54,414 nt of DNA, from contig NZ_NAPS01000002.1 in NCBI RefSeq assembly GCF_004323185.1, forward strand, positions 2,157,620 through 2,212,033, read 5' to 3'. Below are positions 9,923 through 17,357 of this stretch, piece after piece. The DNA comes from Westiellopsis prolifica IICB1 (GTDB lineage: Bacteria; Cyanobacteriota; Cyanobacteriia; Cyanobacteriales; Nostocaceae). The position numbers and the translations under genes were made by a program. Below the pieces are notes generated by a model that made no database searches, had not been told where the DNA came from, and saw only the letters and a program-made list of their open reading frames with translations. The first letter of the stretch is position 1, and each line of letters starts with the position of its first letter.

Positions 9923-10906
9923 ATGACTGTTCGTGCGTTTTTTCAAACAGCAAAAGTCGAAACTGTTAAGCCTCCTTACGATACGATTTATCTCAAAATC
10001 TTGTATCCGGCACAAATGTCAGGTAGCCATACAGAAAATAACCTGGGAATTGTGCCTGTTGATCGCCAAAAAGCCCCCTTTCCAGTGGTGATTTTTTTTA
10101 ATGGGTTTAACTGTGAAGCCCACATATATCAATGGTTAGCAATGAAGCTGGTTGAACGTGGACTAGTGGTGGTTACATTTAACTGGATTGCAGAAAATCT
10201 TCCAGGAGTAGTAAGCATAACTCCAGGAGTGGATATTACTACATGGAAACCTGAAATCTATGGTACTGTTCCCACTAGTTCTACTTTATCGACACTGTTA
10301 GCAAAACTTGAACAGTTGCAAGCAGAAGGAATCCTAGCTGGGATGCTTGACTTAGAACGGGTAATTTTAGGTGGACATTCAGCAGGTGGGAGAGTGGCGA
10401 TCGAAAATGCTAACCCTGGTTTTTTCCCACAGGTAGCAGCATCTTTTGCTTATGCTGCTCATTCTATGGGAGGAACAATGATGGGGTACGAACCAGGTAC
10501 GATTTTGCCTTTACCGGATTCTCTACCGATGTTATTGATTGGGGGAACTCATGATGGAGTGATTGCAAATAGTAGCGATCGCTATGGAATCACTTCAGGT
10601 GATGCAACCACTGCTGTCATGCGTACATTCCAAGAAGCAATTACTGGGGGACGAAATGATAACTATTTGGTGTTTCTAGAGGGAGCAAATCATTTTATTA
10701 TTACTGATCCTTTCGACTCCACCACAGGTAGAGCATTTCTTGACTTTCCAACTACTGAAAGTCCAGCAGCATTGCGGTTATTGATGGCAGATATAATTGG
10801 TTTATTTATTGATGCTCATGTTCGCCATCAAACAGAAGCATTTCATGAATTGAATCGATTATTGAATAATTCCAATAATTTGATTCAGTCATGGCAAAAT
10901 AAATAG
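9923..10906 (+). CDS. Alpha/beta hydrolase (chlorophyllase/dienelactone hydrolase-like)
   Basis: A 327-residue soluble hydrolase. The nucleophile elbow is GGHSAGG with S153; the oxyanion region FFNGFNCE (58-65) follows the first core strand, and an acid and histidine are plausible in LIGGTHDGV and GANHFI near the C-terminus. The arrangement resembles PET-hydrolase and chlorophyllase-like families. No signal peptide is seen. Substrate is unknown. Its position close behind the SDR gene suggests a small oxidoreductase-hydrolase operon. Confidence 0.75.
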   Translation: MTVRAFFQTAKVETVKPPYDTIYLKILYPAQMSGSHTENNLGIVPVDRQKAPFPVVIFFNGFNCEAHIYQWLAMKLVERGLVVVTFNWIAENLPGVVSITPGVDITTWKPEIYGTVPTSSTLSTLLAKLEQLQAEGILAGMLDLERVILGGHSAGGRVAIENANPGFFPQVAASFAYAAHSMGGTMMGYEPGTILPLPDSLPMLLIGGTHDGVIANSSDRYGITSGDATTAVMRTFQEAITGGRNDNYLVFLEGANHFIITDPFDSTTGRAFLDFPTTESPAALRLLMADIIGLFIDAHVRHQTEAFHELNRLLNNSNNLIQSWQNK

Positions 10907-10978
10907 TTAATTCAAGTGAGCGTTATAACAGTTTTTTGCATATTGTCTTTGAGTAATCATTTAAAACTGGATTAGCAT

Positions 10979-11419
10979 CTACTCTCCAGAAACTTGACAT
11001 AATACAGTTCTTTGACGCGGCCCATCTAATTCAAAAAATAAAACTGACTGATAAGTTCCCAATCCTAATTTTCCATCAACAATAGGGATGATTTCGCTAT
11101 TATTCAACATCATTGCCATCAGATGAGAATGAGCATTCATTGGTTCATCTGGTGGAATATTTTTTCTCAGATGCAAATCATTATGTAAATAGCGGTCTGA
11201 TTCTGGTGCTATTTTTTGTAAAAATACTTTGAGATCTGCTAGCAACCTTTCTTCATATTCATTGATAGCTAAAGCTGTTGTCGTATGACGAGAAAATACC
11301 AAGACTTGACCATTCTGAATTGATGTCGAAGAAACCAACGCCTCAATTTGAGGAGTAAGATTATAAATATTAATTCCCGGTGTAGTTTCTACTTCAATGA
11401 ATTTACTAATAATTGGCAT
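10979..11419 (-). CDS. YjbQ family protein (UPF0047)
   Basis: A 146-residue protein with the full YjbQ signature: TTTALAINEYEERLLADL near 46-63, HNDLHLRKN, NAHSHL, and a C-terminal GTYQSVLFFELDGPRQR. The conserved histidines may bind metal. Some members have weak thiamine-phosphate synthase activity when overproduced, but the physiological role is unsettled. Length is normal. It converges with the upstream hydrolase gene. Confidence 0.9.
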   Translation of the reverse strand: MPIISKFIEVETTPGINIYNLTPQIEALVSSTSIQNGQVLVFSRHTTTALAINEYEERLLADLKVFLQKIAPESDRYLHNDLHLRKNIPPDEPMNAHSHLMAMMLNNSEIIPIVDGKLGLGTYQSVLFFELDGPRQRTVLCQVSGE

Positions 11420-11439
11420 TTCTTATAAATTTTTAGAAT

Positions 11440-11585
11440 CAGCAATTAATCTTCACAGTATATATAGTTAACCACAAAGGCTTCAAGGCTCCAAGAAAAT
11501 CATTCTTTGTGTCTACCCTTACGGGTAGGCGCGTAAGCGACTTCTGCAAGTAGCCGCTCCGCGTCTATGTGTCTTTGTGTTTAAT
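11440..11585. repeat. Small dispersed repeat between yjbQ and the aminotransferase
   Basis: About 11505-11575 carries the motif family taccctta-cgggta-ggcgcgtaagcgacttctgcaagtagccgctccgcgtc, also seen at 1880-1930, 12980-13095 and 32190-32322. It contains several short self-complementary blocks. No gene is supported. Confidence 0.6.
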
Positions 11586-11595
11586 TACTCAAATT

Positions 11596-12783
11596 TTAAG
11601 TATTTACAATCTTTTTTAAACCTCTAACTAATCTTTCTATCCCCTCTTTGGCTGTCTGTTTTTGCAATGCACCGTAAGCAACACGCAGGTAACATCCGTT
11701 ATGCATACCAAAAGTAGTTCCAGGGATGACTGCAATTTGATGTTCCTGAATTAATCTTTTCACTAATTCAAAAGTATCTATTTCGGTATTAACTTTGAGA
11801 AAGAAATAGAAAGCACCTTCAGCAGGAGCAATTTTGCATAATCCTTCTAATGTTTGGAGAGAATTAATTACCAATTCTCGCACTTGAGCGATCGCTTGAA
11901 TATGATTTCTCAAATAATCTGGTTTTGTCTGCAAAGCACCCAAGGCTGCATACTGGGAAATCACAGGTGGACAAATCAAGTTTGTATCCTGGACTTTTTT
12001 CACAGCGACAAGTAGGTGTTTGGGGATCACCATATAACCGATGCGCCAGCTTGCAAAACCATAAGCTTTGGAAAGGCTGTATAGGGAAATAGTATATTCA
12101 CTACTATCAGGAAATGCAGCCGGGGAAGTATGTTTGACTCCGTTATAAGTAAAGTATTCATAGGCTTCATCGCTGATGTGGTAGATACCGCGATCGCGAC
12201 AAATTTGATTTACTTCTTGCAAGGCTGTTTGGCTATATACAACCCCAGTTGGATTGTTCGGCGAAATTGTCACTACAGCTTTTGTTTTTGAGGTGATAGC
12301 TTGAGCGATCGCATCGGGACGCAGTTGATAATTTTCATCGGTTTCTACTAATACTGGATGACAACCCGCCATGGCAATTGCCATTTCATGATTGAAATAG
12401 TAGGGAGTATTTAAAATAATTTCATCCCCGACATTAGTAATAGCAAGAATGGCGTTCATAAATGCCATATTGCTACCAGCAGTCACAACAATACTATTGT
12501 CTGTATCGATTTTGATACTATTAAAAGTTTGTAATTTGGCTGCAATGACTGTTAGTAACGAGGGAATTCCTTCTACAGGTTTGTAGAGATGATTAGTTGG
12601 TTCCGCTAAAAATTTTGCTAAAAACTCAATCGCTTCTGGTGGTGGCGCGTAAGCAACTACACCTTGTCCCAAAGAAATTGTTCCGGGATTGTTGTTAATC
12701 AATTCGCCTACGACAGGTATAATAGGCGACTGCACCACCTCCATACGAGAGGTAAAATTTTGCTTGACAATAGCTTGATTCAT
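11596..12783 (-). CDS. Fold-type I PLP-dependent aminotransferase
   Basis: A 395-residue class I/II aminotransferase. Visible motifs are SPNNPTG at 174-180, SDEAYEYF with D205, the PLP-binding YSLSKAYG with K239 and the substrate-binding SWRIGY with R247. It resembles aspartate/aromatic-type aminotransferases; substrate cannot be assigned. It is monocistronic here, with a HIP1 site just upstream of the ATG at 12783. All catalytic residues are present. Confidence 0.88.
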   Translation of the reverse strand: MNQAIVKQNFTSRMEVVQSPIIPVVGELINNNPGTISLGQGVVAYAPPPEAIEFLAKFLAEPTNHLYKPVEGIPSLLTVIAAKLQTFNSIKIDTDNSIVVTAGSNMAFMNAILAITNVGDEIILNTPYYFNHEMAIAMAGCHPVLVETDENYQLRPDAIAQAITSKTKAVVTISPNNPTGVVYSQTALQEVNQICRDRGIYHISDEAYEYFTYNGVKHTSPAAFPDSSEYTISLYSLSKAYGFASWRIGYMVIPKHLLVAVKKVQDTNLICPPVISQYAALGALQTKPDYLRNHIQAIAQVRELVINSLQTLEGLCKIAPAEGAFYFFLKVNTEIDTFELVKRLIQEHQIAVIPGTTFGMHNGCYLRVAYGALQKQTAKEGIERLVRGLKKIVNT

Positions 12784-12950
12784 CGAATGCGATCGCTACA
12801 TTACATCAATTAGAAAAGTGCAATAATATAGTTCAATTCATCTTCATCATATGTCATTATTAGTAGGTTCATAGTTATGTTGGTTTTTGTGCATGAAAGG
12901 TGGCTGCGGAGATAAAACTTTTAGTAAGTACCTTTCTGCCATATCTAAAT

Positions 12951-13133
12951 TAGGACTTACGCACACTCTACGAAATCTTGGCGTTCTACCTTACGGTAGA
13001 CACGTAGACGCTTCTGCGGCTACTTGCAGAAGTCTACCGTAGGTAGTGGCTTCCGCAGGTAGCCGCAGAAGCGTCTAAGGCGTCTTGGCGGTTCCATAAA
13101 TTAAGGATTTGGGAAATTTTTGCGTAAGTCCTG
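12951..13133. mobile_element. MITE, CAGGACTTACGCA family, long copy (183 bp)
   Basis: Terminal inverted repeats TAGGACTTACGCA and TGCGTAAGTCCTG bound the element. It is flanked by a perfect 5-bp duplication TAAAT at 12946-12950 and 13134-13138. The interior holds a small dispersed repeat cassette with several nested hairpins (ctaccttacggtag, gcttctgcgg) that also occurs alone at about 32190-32322. No open frame is encoded, so a transposase must act in trans. Confidence 0.8.
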
Positions 13134-13307
13134 TAAATAATTTATCTATACTTCTAACTTAATATTTGCGAAGATTACTTATGACTGGGCGAATCGCCAC
13201 ACAAAAATTTAGTTCCACCACTCGGCTTATCTCTGTATATAAAAGGTCTAGTGGTGTAACTAACATAAGTCCTCTTATTCTAGAGGGACGATTTAGCTAA
13301 GTTCTAG

Positions 13308-13511
13308 TTACCAGTCTTGCGAATACCCCAGTATAGAGCGATCATCGTCTGGGATTCGCGTTGGTAAACCCAAGTGCTTGCGAGCTTCTTGTTCTGCGAG
13401 ATTTCGATCTTTTTGGTTGTTAAATTGCCCTTCTTCTAGTAGATACTTGCTGCGTGCTGCCTTATCACGGGGAGGGACAGAGCCATTTTTCCATTTGTAC
13501 TTAAAACTCAT
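13308..13511 (-). CDS. Small basic conserved protein
   Basis: A 67-residue hydrophilic protein starting MSFKYKWKNGSVPPRDKAAR. The ATG at 13511 is chosen over one 18 bp upstream because GAGG lies 8 bp in front of it. The sequence is charged (EEGQFNNQKDRNLAEQEARKHLG), with no membrane helix or catalytic motif. It looks like a small cyanobacterial protein of unknown function. A MITE copy lies about 80 bp upstream of the start. Confidence 0.5.
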   Translation of the reverse strand: MSFKYKWKNGSVPPRDKAARSKYLLEEGQFNNQKDRNLAEQEARKHLGLPTRIPDDDRSILGYSQDW

Positions 13512-13589
13512 GAGTAAGCAACGCCTCAATTTTTATTCACGTTTAATTTCATCGATTACTAAGACCACCGTTCCTAGTACTGGGTTTTA

Positions 13590-13692
13590 TACCATTTCAC
13601 GAAAAGCCTGATACAAATACAGACCCTGTAGAGACGCGATATATCGCGTCTGGTACAAAATTTATATGGATCGTGATTAACGTGAAATGGTT
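13590..13692. mobile_element. MITE, TACCATTTCAC family (103 bp)
   Basis: Inverted ends TACCATTTCACG and CGTGAAATGGTT bound 103 bp and are flanked by TTA on both sides (13587-13589, 13693-13695), a TNA-type duplication. The centre has the palindrome GACGCGATATATCGCGTC. A close relative lies at 35185-35286. It is non-coding. Confidence 0.75.
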
Positions 13693-13787
13693 TTACCTTG
13701 CACCATATCTGGTACGGGGGTAAACCTTTTGTGCTGTGGTCAACAATAGGTTAGTATCAAGCGAAGCAAGTTTAATCAGTGAAATTT

Positions 13788-13976
13788 TCAGTCTTGGATA
13801 ATCAAAATTTTTTGCTCCAAATAATGTTGAAGCAAACGATCACTCTTGATAAATCGCCGTATTTCAGTTAACTGTTCGCTGCTAACTTCAGTTACTCCAG
13901 GAACAAAACATATTCCTAAAATAAATATTTGAGGTGGGAGATATTTTCCTGTTAGTTTATAATTTACTTTTGCCAC
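13788..13976 (-). CDS. Hypothetical 62-residue protein
   Basis: Begins MAKVNYKLTGKYLPPQIFIL and ends YLEQKILIIQD. It has a mildly hydrophobic middle (QIFILGICFVPGV) and a charged second half. No family is recognised. The region is low in repeats and the frame is open with a plausible composition, so it may be a real small gene. No strong ribosome-binding site is seen. Confidence 0.35.
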   Translation of the reverse strand: MAKVNYKLTGKYLPPQIFILGICFVPGVTEVSSEQLTEIRRFIKSDRLLQHYLEQKILIIQD

Positions 13977-14173
13977 AAATACACCATTTTTTCTAAAGCA
14001 AACGCGGAGTGTAAATCTTCTATTGGGACTATTTATCTGGATAAGTAACCTACACTAATTTATGTGACTAATGCCCAATATAAATATACGGATTAGATAG
14101 TTAAGTGATAACTAAAATTGCTCCGCAAGCCCAATTACTTCATGGATAACCCTTAAGAAATTCCTCAGAAGAT

Positions 14174-14431
14174 TTAGTTACTTTCATAGTCTTGCAATTT
14201 GTATTTCAAGATTGCAGGTTTAACTAGAGATCTAGGCAGTAAGTTTGCGGTTGTTTGTAGCAAACTCCATAATTCTTCTTTCCATTTAAGGTTTAAAAGC
14301 TGTGGATTTTTGATTCCTAAAGCTTTCAGACATTTAATTATGTCTTTTTTCCTTAATGAATTTGGCTCTACTTCTAAAGCTACAAAACGAGCAAAGCTAG
14401 ATGAGACAACTAGAGGCATTTCAAAATTCAT
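14174..14431 (-). CDS. Hypothetical 85-residue protein
   Basis: A predicted helical, basic protein (LRKKDIIKCLKALGIKNPQLLNLKWKEELWSLL). No known motif or membrane segment. It sits in a run of small minus-strand genes upstream of the RRM pair region. A plus-strand frame overlaps the same interval; the minus frame is preferred because its composition is protein-like and it matches the neighbours' direction. Function unknown. Confidence 0.4.
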   Translation of the reverse strand: MNFEMPLVVSSSFARFVALEVEPNSLRKKDIIKCLKALGIKNPQLLNLKWKEELWSLLQTTANLLPRSLVKPAILKYKLQDYESN

Positions 14432-14617
14432 TTAGTCCTCATGGGAGTATAGAAATCGTTAAATTAAGTACAATTTGTAATTAATGAGGTTTAGAAATTA
14501 AACCATGCGATCGCAAGAGTAATATTTTCCAGCAAGAGGTAAACATACTCATCTGAACTAAAAATCAAATTCTTGTCATGCAATCAACAGGTTATAAATG
14601 AGACGATAATCTTTTCT

Positions 14618-14860
14618 CTACCTTTGTAATACTTTATTAATTTTGAGATTATGACCCATATATTCAGTGCCTAAGAGTGAGTAAATTGCTGCTGCTTCTT
14701 CAGCGTCTGTTTCCATTTCTACAAAAGCAAATCCTCTATTCTCACCACTTTGCCGACATTTAGGCAAGCGAACTTCAATGACAGATCCATATTTTGAAAA
14801 TATCTGTTTGAGGTCATATTCTTGAACCTCTTCAGAGAGATTAGCGACATAGATTGACAT
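14618..14860 (-). CDS. RRM RNA-binding protein (Rbp type), copy 1
   Basis: An 80-residue single RRM. RNP2 is IYVANL at residues 3-8 and RNP1 is RGFAFVEM at about 42-49, in the sequence ENRGFAFVEM. Cyanobacterial Rbp proteins bind RNA and several are cold-induced; some help mRNA localisation near thylakoids. The ATG at 14860 is chosen because GGAGA lies 5 bp upstream. The C-terminus is short, without a Gly-rich tail. Its upstream region shares two long identical blocks with the paralogue at 15415, which suggests common control. Confidence 0.9.
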   Translation of the reverse strand: MSIYVANLSEEVQEYDLKQIFSKYGSVIEVRLPKCRQSGENRGFAFVEMETDAEEAAAIYSLLGTEYMGHNLKINKVLQR

Positions 14861-14884
14861 AAGAATCTCCAATATCTAATAGGG

Positions 14885-14950
14885 TGTAGAGATTTAGATT
14901 CGGAGAGGTGCTAATTGTGGTCAATCACATAGCCGAAAATAATTCTCGAT
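14885..14950 (-). promoter_or_regulatory. Conserved leader/promoter blocks upstream of RRM gene copy 1
   Basis: Block I (14885-14908, 24 bp) and block II (14925-14950, 26 bp) are identical to blocks at 15690-15713 and 15738-15763 upstream of the second RRM gene, although the sequence between them differs. On the minus strand TTCGG of block II can pair with CCGAA of block I, so a stem in the 5' untranslated region is possible. Cold control of rbp genes through the leader is known in Anabaena; its use here is inference. Confidence 0.6.
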
Positions 14951-15043
14951 GCTTTAACCCTAACATAGAATATTGATTTACGCTTATGAGATTCTATATT
15001 GAGCCTTTTATCTATTTCACTAACACACGAATGTAGATCTCAT

Positions 15044-15226
15044 TCATCCTACGCTATAAGCAGGTATTTCTTGATAACAATGACCACAACGCCAGTAAAT
15101 ACCTCCTAAACGTATATGACAGAGTAGAGCATATGAACAGCAAGGACAAGTATGCTTACCCTGGATAGATTTCCAAATATATGTGGCTGTATTCGCTTGA
15201 CTCGACCTATTGAATAAAAGTTGCAT
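15044..15226 (-). CDS. Small zinc-ribbon protein
   Basis: A 60-residue protein with two Cys pairs, CPCC at about residue 28 and CGHC at about 50, spaced as a zinc ribbon (THTCPCCSYALLCH ... YWRCGHCYQEIPAYSVG pattern). The ATG at 15226 follows AGGA by 6 bp; an in-frame TTG lies 6 bp upstream. It lies between the two RRM genes on the same strand. It may be a nucleic-acid or protein-binding adaptor; function is unknown. Confidence 0.65.
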   Translation of the reverse strand: MQLLFNRSSQANTATYIWKSIQGKHTCPCCSYALLCHIRLGGIYWRCGHCYQEIPAYSVG

Positions 15227-15414
15227 TTTCAATCCTAAATTTGGATGAAATCAGATGACGATTTCACCATAGATGACGATAGTAATTTGTAATTGATTTC
15301 ACAATTATTCTTGATAATTAAAAGTTTAAATATCTAGATAACTGATTGCCACTTTTTATTTAGCCAGATAATTTTTTTAAATTATCAATTCTCTAGTCAC
15401 TCCACACACCTTTC

Positions 15415-15666
15415 TCAAATGCTGTACTCAGTCATAGCTCTATTAACTTTGAGGCTATGTCCCATCAACTCAATACCTCTCAAAGCTCGAATTGCTGCTG
15501 TTTCCTCAGTAGCTGTAGCCATTTCGACAACCGCAAATCCTCTCTTCTCACCAGTTTTTTGATTCAAAGATACTTGAATTTTCTTAACATATCCATATTC
15601 AGAAAAAATCACTTTGAGGTCATTTTCTTCAACTTCATCAGATAGATTACTAATATAAATTGACAT
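15415..15666 (-). CDS. RRM RNA-binding protein (Rbp type), copy 2
   Basis: An 83-residue RRM paralogue of the gene at 14618. RNP2 is IYISNL at 3-8; RNP1 is RGFAVVEM at about 43-50, in which the usual aromatic after Ala is Val, a mild weakening of the RNA-stacking face. The start ATG 15666 has AGGAGA 6 bp upstream. No glycine-rich tail. It is separated from copy 1 by the zinc-ribbon gene, and each RRM gene keeps its own copy of the conserved upstream blocks, consistent with duplication including the control region. Confidence 0.9.
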   Translation of the reverse strand: MSIYISNLSDEVEENDLKVIFSEYGYVKKIQVSLNQKTGEKRGFAVVEMATATEETAAIRALRGIELMGHSLKVNRAMTEYSI

Positions 15667-15689
15667 AAAAAATCTCCTGAATCAAAAGA

Positions 15690-15763
15690 TGTAGAGATTT
15701 AGATTCGGAGAGGCGTTTGTTTAGATATAAATTTCATTCACATAGCCGAAAATAATTCTCGAT
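15690..15763 (-). promoter_or_regulatory. Conserved leader/promoter blocks upstream of RRM gene copy 2
   Basis: The same two blocks as upstream of copy 1 (15690-15713 and 15738-15763), starting 24 bp before the start codon. The spacer between blocks is 24 bp here and 16 bp in copy 1, and it is not conserved. Confidence 0.6.
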
Positions 15764-15921
15764 AATTTAATCATAACATTATGCAAAAATAACGTGTGTG
15801 TAAATCTCTGCTATTCAACCTCTACAATTCTTATGCAAAATGAGTTAGACACAGAAATCGGCATATATTTGGTGGCGTGAACTACCTACACTGTATGCAG
15901 TTAACCACCAATATCACGATT

Positions 15922-17118
15922 TCATCCTAGTAAAGGCTTAACCATATCTGTCTCTTCCCACGGCACATTTCCCAGATCCATCCTACCAACATGACCATAG
16001 ACGGCTAGTTTACGATAAAAGCCACCTTTGGCGATCGCACTCAACAACCGTAAATTAAATTTCTTGATAATTCCCGCCAATCGAAAATCAAAATTCTTTT
16101 CCAACAGTACCGTAATTTCTTCATCGGAAATTTTGCCTGTACCAAAGGTTTCTACCTGAATGCTGACAGGTCTAGCCAATCCCATCGAATAAGTCAGCTG
16201 CACTTCACATTCTTCTGCTAAACCTGCTGCGACGACATTTTTCGCCGCATAGCGTGCAGCATAAGCACCAACTCTATCTATTCGGGTGGGATCTTTACCA
16301 CTTAAAGCAGCACCACTGTGGCGAGAATATTCTCCGTAGGTATCAATTGCATTTTTTCTGCCAGTTAATCCCGAATGTACAGACGGGCCGCCAATAGCAA
16401 AAGGTTGGTCAAAGTCAATAAAGATTCTCGTCTTTTCATCAGGCTGAAATTCAGCTTTTGCAAATACAGGATCAATTATGCTCTCTTTTACTTCTTGCTG
16501 GAGTGTTTTTTCATCAGCAATATTTGAACTAGACTTTTTACTAGCCAGAATTGAAATACTATGGATTCTGTAGGGTTTGCGATCGCGATATTCAATCCCG
16601 ACTTGAGTTTTACCATCCGGTGCAATATAAGGAAGTATTTTTTCGTGTCGCACAGTAGTTAGTCGCCTAGCTAATTGGTGCGCCAACCATATCGGAAGTG
16701 GGATCAAAGCAGGAGTTTGATTACAAGCAAAACCAAATACTGTCACCTGATCTGTAGCAGGAATTAACTCTATTTCATCATCTGATAATTTCTTCGCATC
16801 CCAATAACGGTAGCTGCTAGATTGTAACTCTTTCACACTAGTGACAATACTGCAAGTTTTCGCATTAAAGTCAGGTTCATCATAACCAACTTGCTCAATT
16901 ACCTTTCTAGCAATTTTCGTAAAATCTACAACTGCATCTGATTCAAATCTCGCAGCAATAAATACTATCGCCGTTGCAACTGCACATTCAGCAATTACAT
17001 GAGAATAAGGATCTTTCTGAAGGAACTTATCAACAATTGCATCGCTAATTTGATCGCAAAGTTTATCCGGGTGTCCCTCCGTAACAGATTCCGAACTAAA
17101 CATAAAATCTTTTTTCAT
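15922..17118 (-). CDS. metK: Divergent S-adenosylmethionine synthetase
   Basis: Makes S-adenosylmethionine from methionine and ATP. The 398 residues carry the family framework: SESVTEGHPDKLCDQISDA at 9-27, the central DQVTVFGFACNQTP, GLTGRK, SGKDPTRIDR and YAARYAAKN. Two positions differ from the E. coli-type enzyme: the GDAGLTGRK aspartate (E. coli D238) is histidine in SVHSGLTGRK, and the K269 position is arginine (DPTRIDR). The rest is intact, so this looks like a distinct MAT subfamily and not a decayed gene. A canonical metK may exist elsewhere in the genome. Confidence 0.85.
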   Translation of the reverse strand: MKKDFMFSSESVTEGHPDKLCDQISDAIVDKFLQKDPYSHVIAECAVATAIVFIAARFESDAVVDFTKIARKVIEQVGYDEPDFNAKTCSIVTSVKELQSSSYRYWDAKKLSDDEIELIPATDQVTVFGFACNQTPALIPLPIWLAHQLARRLTTVRHEKILPYIAPDGKTQVGIEYRDRKPYRIHSISILASKKSSSNIADEKTLQQEVKESIIDPVFAKAEFQPDEKTRIFIDFDQPFAIGGPSVHSGLTGRKNAIDTYGEYSRHSGAALSGKDPTRIDRVGAYAARYAAKNVVAAGLAEECEVQLTYSMGLARPVSIQVETFGTGKISDEEITVLLEKNFDFRLAGIIKKFNLRLLSAIAKGGFYRKLAVYGHVGRMDLGNVPWEETDMVKPLLG

Positions 17119-17149
17119 ATATTTAATTTTGTCTTAATTCATAACTAAA

Positions 17150-17250
17150 ACTCTGCATTCCTCTGCGTTCTCTGCGTTCTCTGCGGTTTAAAAGTTATTT
17201 ATTTAACCGCAGAGGCACAGAGAACACAGAGATAAGAACTAACAGAGGAG
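17150..17250. repeat. Imperfect inverted repeat between metK and the P-type ATPase
   Basis: The left arm ctctgcgttctctgcggttt and right arm aaccgcagaggcacagagaa form an imperfect hairpin with an AT-rich loop. This tctctgcgg repeat is common in cyanobacterial intergenic DNA. It may end the ATPase transcript before metK. Confidence 0.55.
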
Positions 17251-17357
17251 TTGATTGTCGAGAATTTTGATCCATGTTGAAAGGGTTAAGAATTAACCTT
17301 AAACGTAAAGGTACGGCATGACCGTACCTCTACTAAATGATTTGTTGATTATCTTTA

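Noticed and set aside
13181-13300. 39-codon plus-strand frame starting MTGRIATQKF
   Set aside because: No ribosome-binding site or recognisable motif; close to chance length.
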